DNA of 64,000 nucleotides from the NCBI RefSeq assembly GCF_039535475.1, contig NZ_BAAAXG010000028.1, forward strand, positions 124,001 through 188,000. The letters are read 5' to 3'. This DNA comes from Streptomyces showdoensis. GTDB lineage: Bacteria > Actinomycetota > Actinomycetes > Streptomycetales > Streptomycetaceae. Below are positions 1 through 7,918 of the stretch, piece by piece. Position 1 is the first letter of the stretch; every line of letters starts with the position of its first letter. The translations under genes were made by a program, and so were the position numbers. The notes beneath the pieces are model-generated. The model saw only the letters and a program-made list of their open reading frames with translations. It made no database searches and had not been told where the DNA came from.

Positions 1-328
1 CGGACTTCATCTTGTTCAGGGGGTGGTCCTCGACCACCTGCCCGACGGCCTCGCAGCCGGCGTCTCTCAGCGCCTGGAGGGAGTGTTCCAGGGCCTGCTC
101 GGCCGGCTTGCGGGCATCCTTGCCCTCCGGTTCGTCGCCCTCGTGGGCGGCTTCCTTGAGCTCGCCCATGGCCACGTCGTCGATGGCACGCAGCAGTACA
201 TCGGCCTGGTCACCGCGCGGCTGCATCAGGACGATGAAGGAAACGCCCTCCTCGCCGTGCAGGGTGGTGACGAAATCCACGTCGACGGCCGTCAGGGGCT
301 TCTCGATCATCAGAACGCTTGTGAACAC
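1..328 (-). CDS. Conserved actinobacterial hypothetical protein (3' end outside window)
   Basis: The gene enters from the left edge, so only its N-terminal ~109 residues are visible and its stop lies outside. I chose the GTG at 328 because AGAAGGG sits 8 nt upstream. An in-frame ATG at 310 lacks a good ribosome site. The protein starts MFTSVLMIEKPLTAVDVDF and continues with a strand-rich segment (TLHGEEGVSFIVLMQPRGD) and an acidic, Ala-rich helical stretch. I recall Streptomyces proteins of this type carrying the name indole-3-glycerol phosphate synthase. Nothing visible supports a TIM-barrel synthase, so I leave the function open. The layout is more like a universal-stress or nucleotide-binding fold, which is inference only. 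Confidence 0.7.
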   Translation of the reverse strand, partial: MFTSVLMIEKPLTAVDVDFVTTLHGEEGVSFIVLMQPRGDQADVLLRAIDDVAMGELKEAAHEGDEPEGKDARKPAEQALEHSLQALRDAGCEAVGQVVEDHPLNKMKS

Positions 329-358
329 CTCAGGAGCCCTTCTGCGGAAACCATCCTT

Positions 359-376
359 CCCCGTGCCCGCACGGGG
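359..376. terminator. Short GC hairpin between two minus-strand genes
   Basis: A perfect 8-bp stem (CCCCGTGC / GCACGGGG) with a 2-nt loop lies downstream of the pyrimidine reductase gene and just upstream of the gene at the left edge. It may end the reductase transcript. It has no U-tract, which is common in high-GC actinobacteria. Confidence 0.3.
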
Positions 377-434
377 ACTGCGTGAGTAAGTGTGCCCAGC
401 GGAAGCAAAGCGGAACGACAAATTCCGCCGATTG

Positions 435-1205
435 TCAGATCCGACGGTAGCGGGTGAACAGGAAGCCGTCCTGCTCCAGCAGCGACGCCACGGCGAAGCG
501 TTGCGGAACCGCTACGGAGGGGCCTCCGGCGATCCGCTGGGCACCTCCCGCCGTCATCGTCGGCGAGAGGCTCAGGCACAGCTCGTCGAGCACCCCGGCG
601 GCCACGAACTGCCCCAGCAGCCGGGGACCGCCCTCGGTCAGCTGGCGCCGCAGCCCGCGCTCCGCGAGCAGCGCCACCGCCCGCTCCGGCTCGACCCCGC
701 GCCCCTCGCCCGCGACCAGCACCTCGGCCCCGGCCGCGCGGGCCGCCGCCACCCGGTCCGCGGGCGCCTCCGCCCCGGTCAGGACCAGGGTCGGCACCAG
801 CGGCGAGGTGAAGAGCGGCAGCGAGAAGTCGAGGTCCAGGGAGGCGGTCACGACCGCGATCACCGGCGCCGGGCCCTGCCCCGCCGCCGCCCGGCGGGCC
901 GCGAAGGCCTCCCGCGCGCGGGCCGGGCGGTAGCCCTCGAGCCGTACCGTCTCCGCCCCCACGACCACCACGTCGGCCAGCGCCCGCAGGGTCCCGAAGA
1001 TCCGCATGTCGGTGTCGGAGGAGAGCGGCTGGGAGCGGCCGTCGTGCTGGCCGGCCCCGTCCAGCGAGGAGACCATGTTGGCCCGGAGCCAGGGACCGGA
1101 GGCGGCCTCCGCGGGGTACGCGTAGGCGTCGGCGAGCTCGTCGAGGGACCACTCCCTGTCCGGGGCCGTGGCTGTCATGTCCGTCACAGGGAACAGGCGT
1201 CGCAT
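435..1205 (-). CDS. Pyrimidine reductase family protein (RibD C-terminal / DHFR-like)
   Basis: This 256-aa protein has the fold of the RibD C-terminal reductase, which reduces the ribosyl side chain of aminopyrimidine intermediates with NADPH. Visible family features are the N-terminal RANMVSSLDG segment (substrate side), the D-T-D-M-R-I-F-G-T-L-R stretch, VVVGAETVR (nucleotide-binding region) and LTEGGPRLLGQF near residue 190. There is no fused deaminase domain. The gene stands apart from other rib genes, so it may be a stand-alone flavin-pathway enzyme or an unrelated NADPH reductase of the same fold. It is divergent from zapE with a 36-bp gap. The ATG at 1205 is the natural start. Confidence 0.85.
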   Translation of the reverse strand: MRRLFPVTDMTATAPDREWSLDELADAYAYPAEAASGPWLRANMVSSLDGAGQHDGRSQPLSSDTDMRIFGTLRALADVVVVGAETVRLEGYRPARAREAFAARRAAAGQGPAPVIAVVTASLDLDFSLPLFTSPLVPTLVLTGAEAPADRVAAARAAGAEVLVAGEGRGVEPERAVALLAERGLRRQLTEGGPRLLGQFVAAGVLDELCLSLSPTMTAGGAQRIAGGPSVAVPQRFAVASLLEQDGFLFTRYRRI

Positions 1206-1241
1206 CCTCGCAGTCTGACATGGCGCTTACAGTGGGGAACT

Positions 1242-2327
1242 GTGTCGACCCGTGCCATCACCGAAGCGGCTTCCACCGAAGCGGCCCCGCTCTCGCTCTG
1301 CTCCCGAGAGCCCCATGTCCCCGCCGACCGGCTCGTGGCGGAGATGGTGCCGCCGCCCCGGTTCGACGGCGTGCGCTTCGACACCTACATACCGGACCCC
1401 AACCAGCCCAGCCAGATCGACGCGGTCAAGGTCCTCTCCTCCTTCGCCGAGGGGCTCGGCGGCGCCCACGCCTCCGGCGCGGGCAAGCGGCGCTGGTTCT
1501 CCAAGAAGCCGGCCGCCCCGGCAGGTCCGCGCGGGATCTACCTCGACGGCGGCTACGGCGTCGGCAAGACCCACCTGCTCGCCTCCCTCTGGCACGCCAC
1601 CCCGGCCGAGCCCTCGCTCAAGGCCTTCGGCACCTTCGTGGAGCTGACCAACCTGGTGGGCGCCCTCGGCTTCCAGCAGACCGTGCAGACCCTCAGCGGA
1701 CACCGGCTGCTGTGCATCGACGAGTTCGAGCTGGACGACCCGGGCGACACCGTCCTCGTCTCCTCGCTCCTGGGCAAGCTGGTCGAGGCGGGCGTGGCGC
1801 TCGCCGCCACCTCGAACACGCTGCCCGGCAAGCTGGGCGAGGGCCGCTTCGCCGCCGCCGACTTCCTCCGCGAGATCCAGGGCCTGTCGGCGCACTTCCG
1901 GCCGCTGCGGATCGACGGCGAGGACTACCGCCACCGCGGTCTGCCGGAGGCCCCCGCCCCGTACACCGACGAGGTCGTCGCGAAGGCGGCGTACGCCACC
2001 CCGGGCGCCTCGCTCGACGACTTCCCGCACCTGCTCGAGCACCTGGCCAGGGTGCACCCGAGCCGCTACGGCGCGCTGACCGACGACCTCGCGGCCGTCT
2101 GCCTCACCGACGTGCAGCCGGTCCCGGACCAGTCGACCGCGCTGCGGCTCGTGGTCCTCGCCGACCGGCTCTACGACCGCGAGATACCGGTGCTCGCCTC
2201 CGGGATGCCCTTCGACCGGCTGTTCAGCGACGAGATGCTGAACGGCGGGTACAAGAAGAAGTACTTCCGGGCGATCTCCCGGCTCACCGCGCTCGCCCGG
2301 GACGCCAAGGGGCTGGTCGCGCAGTAG
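1242..2327 (+). CDS. zapE: Cell division protein ZapE (AFG1-like ATPase)
   Basis: This 361-aa P-loop ATPase belongs to the ZapE/AFG1 family, which in E. coli acts at the constricting Z-ring. Walker A is GGYGVGKT (residues 103-110) and Walker B is LLCIDEFEL near residue 157, followed by a sensor-like ALAATSNTLP segment. An N-terminal motif, FDTYIPDPNQPSQ, is typical of the actinobacterial branch. I chose the GTG at 1242 because it directly precedes the STRAITEA N-terminus and has GGGGA upstream. The open frame extends much further upstream without family similarity. A TACAGT hexamer 8 nt before the start suggests a very short or absent leader. Confidence 0.92.
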   Translation: MSTRAITEAASTEAAPLSLCSREPHVPADRLVAEMVPPPRFDGVRFDTYIPDPNQPSQIDAVKVLSSFAEGLGGAHASGAGKRRWFSKKPAAPAGPRGIYLDGGYGVGKTHLLASLWHATPAEPSLKAFGTFVELTNLVGALGFQQTVQTLSGHRLLCIDEFELDDPGDTVLVSSLLGKLVEAGVALAATSNTLPGKLGEGRFAAADFLREIQGLSAHFRPLRIDGEDYRHRGLPEAPAPYTDEVVAKAAYATPGASLDDFPHLLEHLARVHPSRYGALTDDLAAVCLTDVQPVPDQSTALRLVVLADRLYDREIPVLASGMPFDRLFSDEMLNGGYKKKYFRAISRLTALARDAKGLVAQ

Positions 2328-2361
2328 CTTGGGGGCCGTACCCGATCGAAAGGGATTCACC

Positions 2362-2787
2362 ATGGCCACCGTGCGTCACGCCCACACCGTCTGGGAGGGC
2401 GACCTCCTCAAGGGCAAGGGCGTCGTCACGCTCGACTCCTCCGGCATCGGTTCCTACGAGGTCTCCTGGCCGGCCCGGTCCGAGGAGCCCAACGGGAAGA
2501 CCAGTCCCGAGGAGCTCATCGCCGCCGCGCACTCGTCCTGCTTCTCGATGGCCTTCTCCAACGGCCTGGCCAAGGCCGGCAACCCGCCGGTCCGCCTGGA
2601 GACCAAGGCGGACGTCACCTTCCAGCCCGGCCAGGGCATCACCGGCATCCACCTGACCGTGCGCGGCGAGGTGCCGGGCCTGGACGCCGACCAGTTCAAG
2701 GCCCTCGCCGAGGAGGCCAAGAAGAACTGCCCGGTGAGCCAGGCGCTGACGGGCACGACGATCACGCTGACGGCCGAGCTGCTCTGA
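2362..2787 (+). CDS. OsmC family peroxiredoxin
   Basis: This 141-aa OsmC/Ohr-type protein is a thiol peroxidase expected to detoxify organic or inorganic hydroperoxides. It resembles the OsmC subgroup: GIGSYEVSWPAR at the N-terminus, then NGKTSPEELIAAAHSSCFSMAFS with the first catalytic Cys (HSSC) and KKNCPVSQAL with the second. Both redox cysteines are present. The start has a GAAAGG ribosome site about 8 nt upstream. It follows zapE by 34 bp on the same strand, so the two may be cotranscribed, although no functional link is obvious. Confidence 0.93.
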   Translation: MATVRHAHTVWEGDLLKGKGVVTLDSSGIGSYEVSWPARSEEPNGKTSPEELIAAAHSSCFSMAFSNGLAKAGNPPVRLETKADVTFQPGQGITGIHLTVRGEVPGLDADQFKALAEEAKKNCPVSQALTGTTITLTAELL

Positions 2788-2907
2788 CCTCGCTCGTCAC
2801 ATGAGGCCGTGGGGGCCCGCACGGTTCACCTGTCACCCCACCGCGTGGTACACACGTGCGGGTCACACGTCACACCCCCTGTCCGCCAACAGGAAGTGGG
2901 TTGCCTC

Positions 2908-4275
2908 ATGTCCGCAACACGACGTCAGATCCTCGCCGCGGGAATCGTCTTCACCGGCGCCGTCTCCGAACTCTTCGCCGGCAGCGCCTCCGCCGCCGCG
3001 CTCGGCGGCCACGCCGGGTACGGCCCGCTGCTCCCCGACCCGGCCGGCCTGCTCGACCTCCCGGCCGGCTTCTCGTACACGGTCCTCTCCCGGCAGGGCG
3101 ACCCGCTCCGCTCCGGCGAGGGCCTCGTCCCGAGCAACCACGACGGCATGGCCGCCTTCCCGGGGCGCCGCGGCCGGGTGCACCTGGTCCGGAACCACGA
3201 GAACCGGGTCACCGGGAAGATCGGGGTGCCCACCGTCGAGGGCCTCACCTACGACCCGGCCGCCAAGGGCGGCTGCACGGCGCTCGAACTCGACGGCCGC
3301 AACCGGGTCCTCGGCGAGCGGGTCGCCGTCGCCGGCACCGCCGTCAACTGCGCGGGCGGGCCCACCCCTTGGAACACCTGGCTCACCTGCGAGGAGACCG
3401 AGGACCGGGCCGGGACCAACGGCTACACCAAGGACCACGGCTTCGTCTTCGAGGTCGACGGCGCCGACCCGCGCCGCACCGGCGCCGTCCCGCTCACCGC
3501 GATGGGCCGCTTCCAGCACGAGGCGGTCGCCGTCGACCCGAGGAGCGGGATCGTCTACGAGACGGAGGACGCCTTCCAGCACCCCTTCGGCCTCTTCTAC
3601 CGCTTCCTGCCCGCGAAGCCGCTCGGCGGCACCGGTTCGCTGCGCGCGGGCGGCGCACTGGAGGCGATGCGGGTGCCGGGGGTGCCGGACCTGTCGGTGA
3701 TCCAGGAGACCGGGGCCCGCTTCGAGGGCGTGGAGTGGGTGCCGGTGCCCGACCCGTCGGCCGCCACGACCCCCATCAGGCTCCAGGACTTCGGGCCCCG
3801 GGGCATCACCCACGCGCAGAAGCTGGAGGGCTGCTACTGGGGTGCGGGGCGCGCCGGAGGTCCCGGGTCCGTGTACTTCGTGTCCTCCTTCGCGCGCGCC
3901 AAGGACGGCTCCGGCGCCACCCACTTCGGCCAGGTGTGGAAGTACGAGCCGCACCGCCGCCGCCTCACCCTGGTGGTGGTCTTCGGCCCGGACACCGACA
4001 TCCAGCTGCCGGGCGAGTCGCCGGACAACATCTGCCTGACGCCGTCCGGCGGCCTGATGGTCTGCGAGGACGGCGACGGGGCCCAGCACGTCTACGGCGT
4101 GAACCGGAAGGGCGAGGTGTACGCGGTCGCCCGCGGTGCGCAGAACATCGGCACCCCGGACGCCCCGGAGTGGGGCGAGTTCGCGGGCGTGACCTTCTCG
4201 CCGGACGGCCGCACCATGTACGTCAACTGCTACACCCCGGGCACCACGTTCGCGGTGACGGGCCCCTGGCGCTGA
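2908..4275 (+). CDS. PhoX-like DUF839 secreted protein with Tat signal
   Basis: This 455-aa exported protein belongs to the DUF839/PhoX family of beta-propeller phosphatases (calcium- and iron-dependent in characterised PhoX). The N-terminus carries a twin-arginine signal (TRRQILAAGIVFTGAV) with a likely cleavage after SASA near residue 30. Family blocks include SNHDGMAAFPG, LVRNHENR, NCAGGPTPWNTWLTCEE, HEAVAVDPRSG and GESPDNICLTPSGGLMVCEDG, the last close to the metal-binding region of PhoX. AGGAAGTGGG precedes the ATG. The 120-bp upstream region has GTTCACC and GGTCACA elements that faintly resemble PhoP half-boxes, but too few to call a site. Confidence 0.85.
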   Translation: MSATRRQILAAGIVFTGAVSELFAGSASAAALGGHAGYGPLLPDPAGLLDLPAGFSYTVLSRQGDPLRSGEGLVPSNHDGMAAFPGRRGRVHLVRNHENRVTGKIGVPTVEGLTYDPAAKGGCTALELDGRNRVLGERVAVAGTAVNCAGGPTPWNTWLTCEETEDRAGTNGYTKDHGFVFEVDGADPRRTGAVPLTAMGRFQHEAVAVDPRSGIVYETEDAFQHPFGLFYRFLPAKPLGGTGSLRAGGALEAMRVPGVPDLSVIQETGARFEGVEWVPVPDPSAATTPIRLQDFGPRGITHAQKLEGCYWGAGRAGGPGSVYFVSSFARAKDGSGATHFGQVWKYEPHRRRLTLVVVFGPDTDIQLPGESPDNICLTPSGGLMVCEDGDGAQHVYGVNRKGEVYAVARGAQNIGTPDAPEWGEFAGVTFSPDGRTMYVNCYTPGTTFAVTGPWR

Positions 4276-4289
4276 GCCCCCGGCGCTGA

Positions 4290-5219
4290 TCAGGAGCGCC
4301 CGTACACGACCTCGGTGAGCCGCTCGGAGAGCTCCCACAGGCGGCGGCCGGTCCCCGGATCGGCCGCCGCCGGCGCGAGGGCGACCCGCCGCGGCGCCCC
4401 GCGCAGCTCGCCCGGGCCGTCCGGCCCGTAGAAGGCGCCGCCCTCGGCGTCCGGTGCGGTCGCCGCGTACAGCTGGGAGAGCGCCCCGGTCTCCGGGCGC
4501 TGGGCGAGCAGCGGGCCGAGGACCCGGCCGAAGACCAGCCGGACGACGGCGACCGGGGTGTCCTTCTGCAGGTTGGTGGCGGTGTAGCCGGGGTGGGCGA
4601 GGAGGCTGCGCACGGGGCTTCCCGCGGCCGTCAGGCGCTCCTGGAGTTCGCGGCCGAAGACGGCGTTGGCCAGCTTGGCCTGCCGGTAGGCGCCCATGGG
4701 CGAGTAGCGGCGCGCACCGTCGATGTCGTCGAAGTCGATCCGCCCCCTGCGGTGCTCCAGCGAGCTGACCGTGACGACCCGGGGGTCGCGGCCGGCCGCG
4801 AGGCGGTCGAGCAGCAGTCCGGTGAGGGCGAAGTGGCCGAGGTGGTTGGCGGCGAACTGCAGCTCGTGGCCCTGGGCGCTGAGGGTGCGGGGCGGGGCCA
4901 TCACACCGGCGTTGTTGACGAGGACGTCGATGCGCGGGTGCTCGGCGCGCAGCCCGCCCGCGAAGTCCCGTACGGAGTCGAGGTCGGCCAGGTCGAGCCG
5001 GCGGACGTCGAGGAGGGCGCCCGGGTGGGCCCGGAGGACGTCGTCGGCGGCGGCCCGCCCCTTGCGCTCGTCGCGGACGGCGAGGACCACGTGCCCGCCG
5101 CGCCGGGCGAGCTCCCGGGTGGTCGCGAGGCCGAGCCCGCTGTTGGCCCCGGTGACCACGAAGACGCGTCCGGTCAGGTCGGGGATGAGGTCGGCGTTCC
5201 AGCGCCGCTGCTCTGTCAT
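4290..5219 (-). CDS. Short-chain dehydrogenase/reductase (retinol-dehydrogenase-like SDR)
   Basis: This 309-aa classical SDR has TGANSGLGLA at the N-terminus for NAD(P) binding, a NNAGVM motif, and the catalytic Ser (VSSLEHRRG) and YRQAK (Tyr and Lys). The NSG pattern and the long C-terminus are typical of actinobacterial retinol-dehydrogenase-like or WW-oxidoreductase-like SDRs of unknown substrate. It is divergent from a TetR regulator across a 66-bp gap holding a perfect 12-bp inverted repeat, so the regulator probably controls it. A TTGACA hexamer on this strand at 5255-5250 lies inside that repeat region. Confidence 0.9.
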   Translation of the reverse strand: MTEQRRWNADLIPDLTGRVFVVTGANSGLGLATTRELARRGGHVVLAVRDERKGRAAADDVLRAHPGALLDVRRLDLADLDSVRDFAGGLRAEHPRIDVLVNNAGVMAPPRTLSAQGHELQFAANHLGHFALTGLLLDRLAAGRDPRVVTVSSLEHRRGRIDFDDIDGARRYSPMGAYRQAKLANAVFGRELQERLTAAGSPVRSLLAHPGYTATNLQKDTPVAVVRLVFGRVLGPLLAQRPETGALSQLYAATAPDAEGGAFYGPDGPGELRGAPRRVALAPAAADPGTGRRLWELSERLTEVVYGRS

Positions 5220-5237
5220 GTGTCACACGCTGCCTCT

Positions 5238-5275
5238 GGTGTCACTCGGTGTCAAGCTGTTCCCCGAGTGACACC
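5238..5275. promoter_or_regulatory. Probable TetR operator in the SDR/TetR divergent promoter
   Basis: A perfect 12-bp inverted repeat, GGTGTCACTCGG (5238-5249) and CCGAGTGACACC (5264-5275), is separated by 14 bp. The spacer starts with the -35-like TTGACA of the minus-strand SDR gene (5255-5250). The right arm ends 6 bp before TACGAT (5282-5287), a likely -10 of the tetR gene. A further TGTCAC lies at 5221-5226. The position fits autorepression plus repression of the SDR. Confidence 0.7.
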
Positions 5276-5294
5276 GCGGGCTACGATGGGGCCC

Positions 5295-5918
5295 ATGCCC
5301 ACCGAACCGACCGTCAGCCTGGCGGAACGCAAGCGCCTGCTCGTCGCCGGCGAACTCACCGAATCGGCGCTCCAGCTCCTGGCCCAGAAGGGCTTCGACG
5401 CGGTCACGGTGGACGAGATCGCGGCCGCCGCCGGGGTCTCGAAGCGGACCTTCTTCCGCTACTTCGCGTCCAAGGAGGACGTGGTCGTCCAGTTCCTGTC
5501 GGGCATGGGCAGCGACATCCACGCGGCGCTGGCGGGCCGCCCGGCGGCGGAGCCGGCGTCCCTGTCGCTGCGCCACGCCGTCGCGGTCCCGCTGCTGGCC
5601 TGCACCCACGCGCACCCGGACCACGCGGCCCGGGCGCTGAACGTGGTCCGGCTGATCCTCGGCACGCCCGCCCTGCTCGCCCGCTTCCTGGAGCGGCAGG
5701 CCGCCTGGCAGGAGACGCTCGCGGAGGAGCTGGCCCGCCGCGAGGGCCGCGCCGCGCCGGCGGACCTGTACCCGCGCCTGGCCGCCGGCACCGCGCTGGT
5801 CGCGTTCCGGACGGCGCTGCAGCGGTGGAGCGAGAGCGGGGCGGCGGAGGACCCGACGGTCCTGCTCGATCGGGCGTTCGCGGTGGTGGCCCCGGCGCTG
5901 GACGCGCACGATCGGTGA
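5295..5918 (+). CDS. TetR family transcriptional regulator
   Basis: This 207-aa TetR protein has its HTH at residues ~30-60 (VTVDEIAAAAGVSKRTFFRYFASKEDVV), followed by an all-helical ligand-binding domain with no recognisable ligand class. I prefer the ATG at 5295. TACGAT at 5282-5287 looks like a -10 element that would start the transcript at about this codon, giving a leaderless mRNA. The in-frame ATG at 5286 overlaps that element. It is divergent from the SDR gene with a strong inverted repeat between them, so it is the natural regulator of that pair. PPK2 follows 35 bp downstream. Confidence 0.9.
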   Translation: MPTEPTVSLAERKRLLVAGELTESALQLLAQKGFDAVTVDEIAAAAGVSKRTFFRYFASKEDVVVQFLSGMGSDIHAALAGRPAAEPASLSLRHAVAVPLLACTHAHPDHAARALNVVRLILGTPALLARFLERQAAWQETLAEELARREGRAAPADLYPRLAAGTALVAFRTALQRWSESGAAEDPTVLLDRAFAVVAPALDAHDR

Positions 5919-5953
5919 AGGCGCGCTGATCGAACGGACGGGAAGGGGCCGAC

Positions 5954-6871
5954 GTGGCGAAGAGGGAAGCCCGGAAGGGCGGGCGGAGGGAAGCCCGGAA
6001 GGACGGCGACCGGAACGGGACCGCCCTCCCCGGCGGAGGGCTGCGCGAGCTGCTGCGGCTCCCCGTGGGCGAGCGGATCGACCTCTCCGCGTACGACGCG
6101 GCCGCGACCCCCGGCGGCCCCGGGGGCAAGGCGGCCGGCCTGGCCGCCACGGCGGCGCTCGGCCCCGGCCTGGCCGGACTGCAGGAACGCCTGTACGCGG
6201 CGAGCACGGCGGGCGACCGCAGGCGGCTGCTGCTCGTCCTCCAGGGCATGGACACGAGCGGGAAGGGCGGCACGGTCAAGCACGTGATCGGCCTCTTCAA
6301 TCCGTCGGGCTGCCGCATCCAGGCCTTCAAGGCCCCGACGGCGGAGGAACGGAGCCACCCCTTCCTCTGGCGCGTCACCAAGGCGCTCCCGCAGCCGGGC
6401 GAGATCGGCATCTTCGACCGTTCGCACTACGAGGACGTCCTCATCGCCCGGGTCCGCTCACTGGCCCCGCCGGCGGAGCTGGAGGAGCGCTACGGCGAGA
6501 TCGAGGCGTTCGAGAAGGCGCTGGCCGAGGACGGCGTCACGGTCGTGAAGGTCTTCCTCCACCTGTCGTACGAGGAGCAGCGCGACCGGCTCCTGGAGCG
6601 CCTGGACAACCCGGAGAAGCACTGGAAGTTCAACCCGGGCGACATCGAGGAGCGCGCGTTGTGGCCGGCGTACCAGGAGGCGTACGAGATCGCCCTGCAA
6701 CGCTGCGCGACGGGGGCGGCGCCCTGGTACCTGGTCCCGGCCGACCGCAAGTGGTACCGCAACTGGGCGATCAGCACCCTGCTCGGGGAGCACCTGGCGG
6801 AGCTGGACCCGCAGTACCCGAAGGGCGACTTCGACGTGGCGGAGTGCCGGAGGCGATTGCTCGCCGGATGA
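5954..6871 (+). CDS. ppk2: Polyphosphate kinase 2 family protein (PPK2)
   Basis: This 305-aa PPK2 transfers phosphate between polyphosphate and nucleotides. Walker A is GMDTSGKGGT at about residues 98-107 and the Walker-B-like block is IGIFDRSHYEDVL at about 152. The lid and substrate segments (KHWKFNPGDIEER, then APWYLVPADRKWYRNWAI) are intact. One PPK2 domain at this length fits the class I/III group. The N-terminal ~25 residues are very basic and low-complexity. The start is a GTG preceded by GGAAGGGG. It lies 35 bp after tetR and may be cotranscribed with it. Confidence 0.93.
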   Translation: MAKREARKGGRREARKDGDRNGTALPGGGLRELLRLPVGERIDLSAYDAAATPGGPGGKAAGLAATAALGPGLAGLQERLYAASTAGDRRRLLLVLQGMDTSGKGGTVKHVIGLFNPSGCRIQAFKAPTAEERSHPFLWRVTKALPQPGEIGIFDRSHYEDVLIARVRSLAPPAELEERYGEIEAFEKALAEDGVTVVKVFLHLSYEEQRDRLLERLDNPEKHWKFNPGDIEERALWPAYQEAYEIALQRCATGAAPWYLVPADRKWYRNWAISTLLGEHLAELDPQYPKGDFDVAECRRRLLAG

Positions 6872-6888
6872 TCGGTTAATTTCCCTGG

Positions 6889-7851
6889 GTGACCATTCCT
6901 GCACGAAAACTGTCGGCGCTCGCCCTGCTGGGCGCCGTTCTCGTCGGCTGCGACGGGGGCGCGGCCGAAGCGCCCGCGGCCGCACCGCCCGCGGCGGCAT
7001 CCGGCTCGGCATCCGCATCCGCATCCGCATCCGCATCCGCGAAGAGCACACCGGCGCCGACCGCGAAGCCGCCCCGCCCCACGGGGCCGGCCTCGCCCGC
7101 CCCGGGCCGCCAGGCGGCCCCCGCCCCGAAGGCCCCGCCGACCCTGGCCCCGGGCCCGGGCGGCCTGACCCCGGTCTACAGCCGCCGCGCCACGCCGGCC
7201 CCGGCCTCAGGGGCCCCGGAGAAGGTCGTCGCGCTCACCTTCGACGCCGACATGACGGCCGACCAGGGCCCGCGCGCGGCCAAGGGCGAGCACTTCGACA
7301 ACCCGCAGCTCATCGCGACCCTGCGCCGCCTGAAGGTCGACGCGACGGTCTTCATGACCGGCCGCTGGGCCGAGGAGTACCCGGACCAGGCCCGGTCCAT
7401 CGGCAACGACCCGCGCTTCGAGATCGCCAACCACTCCTACAGCCACTACGCCTTCGCGACCCCCTGCTACGGCCTCCCGACCGTGGCCGCCCCCGACATG
7501 GCCGCCGACGTGCAGCGCGCCTTCGACGCCTTCCGCGACGCCGGGGCGACCCACGTGGTCCCGTACTTCCGCTTCCCCGGCGGCTGCTACGACGACGACG
7601 CCCTGCGTGCCCTCGGCCCGCTCGGCGTCACGGCCGTCCAGTGGGACGTGGTCAGCGGCGACGCCTTCGCGAAGGACCCGGACGCGGTCGCGGACCAGGT
7701 CCTCGACGGCGTGAAGCCCGGTTCCCTCGTCGTCATGCACTGCACCCGCAGCGCCGCCCCGGTCACCGAGCGCGCGATCCGCCGCATCGTCCCGGAACTC
7801 CGCGCCAAGGGCTACCGCTTCGTGAAGGTGTCGGAGCTGATGAGCCGCTGA
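6889..7851 (+). CDS. Polysaccharide deacetylase (NodB-type) lipoprotein
   Basis: This 320-aa protein has a lipoprotein signal (LLGAVLVGC lipobox) and so should be anchored outside the membrane. A disordered Ala/Pro/Ser linker of ~75 residues includes an (SA)n run coded by tandem GCATCC units. The carbohydrate esterase 4 domain follows: motif 1 TFDADMT, motif 2 NHSYSH, motif 3 RFPGGCYDDD, then VQWDVVSGD and a final VVMHCTRSAAPVTE. The metal-binding Asp and His residues are present, so it is probably an active deacetylase of peptidoglycan or another surface GlcNAc polymer. The GTG start has no clear ribosome site, and TTAATT lies just upstream. Confidence 0.9.
   Translation: MTIPARKLSALALLGAVLVGCDGGAAEAPAAAPPAAASGSASASASASASAKSTPAPTAKPPRPTGPASPAPGRQAAPAPKAPPTLAPGPGGLTPVYSRRATPAPASGAPEKVVALTFDADMTADQGPRAAKGEHFDNPQLIATLRRLKVDATVFMTGRWAEEYPDQARSIGNDPRFEIANHSYSHYAFATPCYGLPTVAAPDMAADVQRAFDAFRDAGATHVVPYFRFPGGCYDDDALRALGPLGVTAVQWDVVSGDAFAKDPDAVADQVLDGVKPGSLVVMHCTRSAAPVTERAIRRIVPELRAKGYRFVKVSELMSR
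7009..7038 (+). repeat. Five tandem GCATCC units in a coding linker
   Basis: Five perfect copies of the 6-bp unit GCATCC encode an alternating Ser-Ala run in the linker of the deacetylase lipoprotein. The array can change length by 6-bp steps without breaking the frame. Confidence 0.8.
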
Positions 7852-7918
7852 GGGTCGGCCAGGGGGGTGGGTGACGGCGGCGCGGGCGCCGGCGATCAGG
7901 GGGAAGGCCGGACCGGGG

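Noticed and set aside
1..328. Naming the left-edge gene indole-3-glycerol phosphate synthase
   Set aside because: That label may circulate for such proteins, but the visible part shows no TIM-barrel or active-site motif of TrpC.
390..2327. ZapE extended to a 645-aa protein
   Set aside because: The upstream part is antisense to the reductase gene and has no family similarity; the start at GTG 1242 has the family N-terminus.
2824..2880. PhoP box controlling the PhoX-like gene
   Set aside because: Only isolated GTTCACC and GGTCACA elements are present, without the 11-bp direct-repeat array that defines a PHO box.
2863..5226. Long minus-strand frame (787 codons) across the PhoX-like gene into the SDR
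   Set aside because: It is a GC-bias shadow: low-complexity Arg/Pro/Gly protein, antisense to a clear family member, with the real SDR in another frame.
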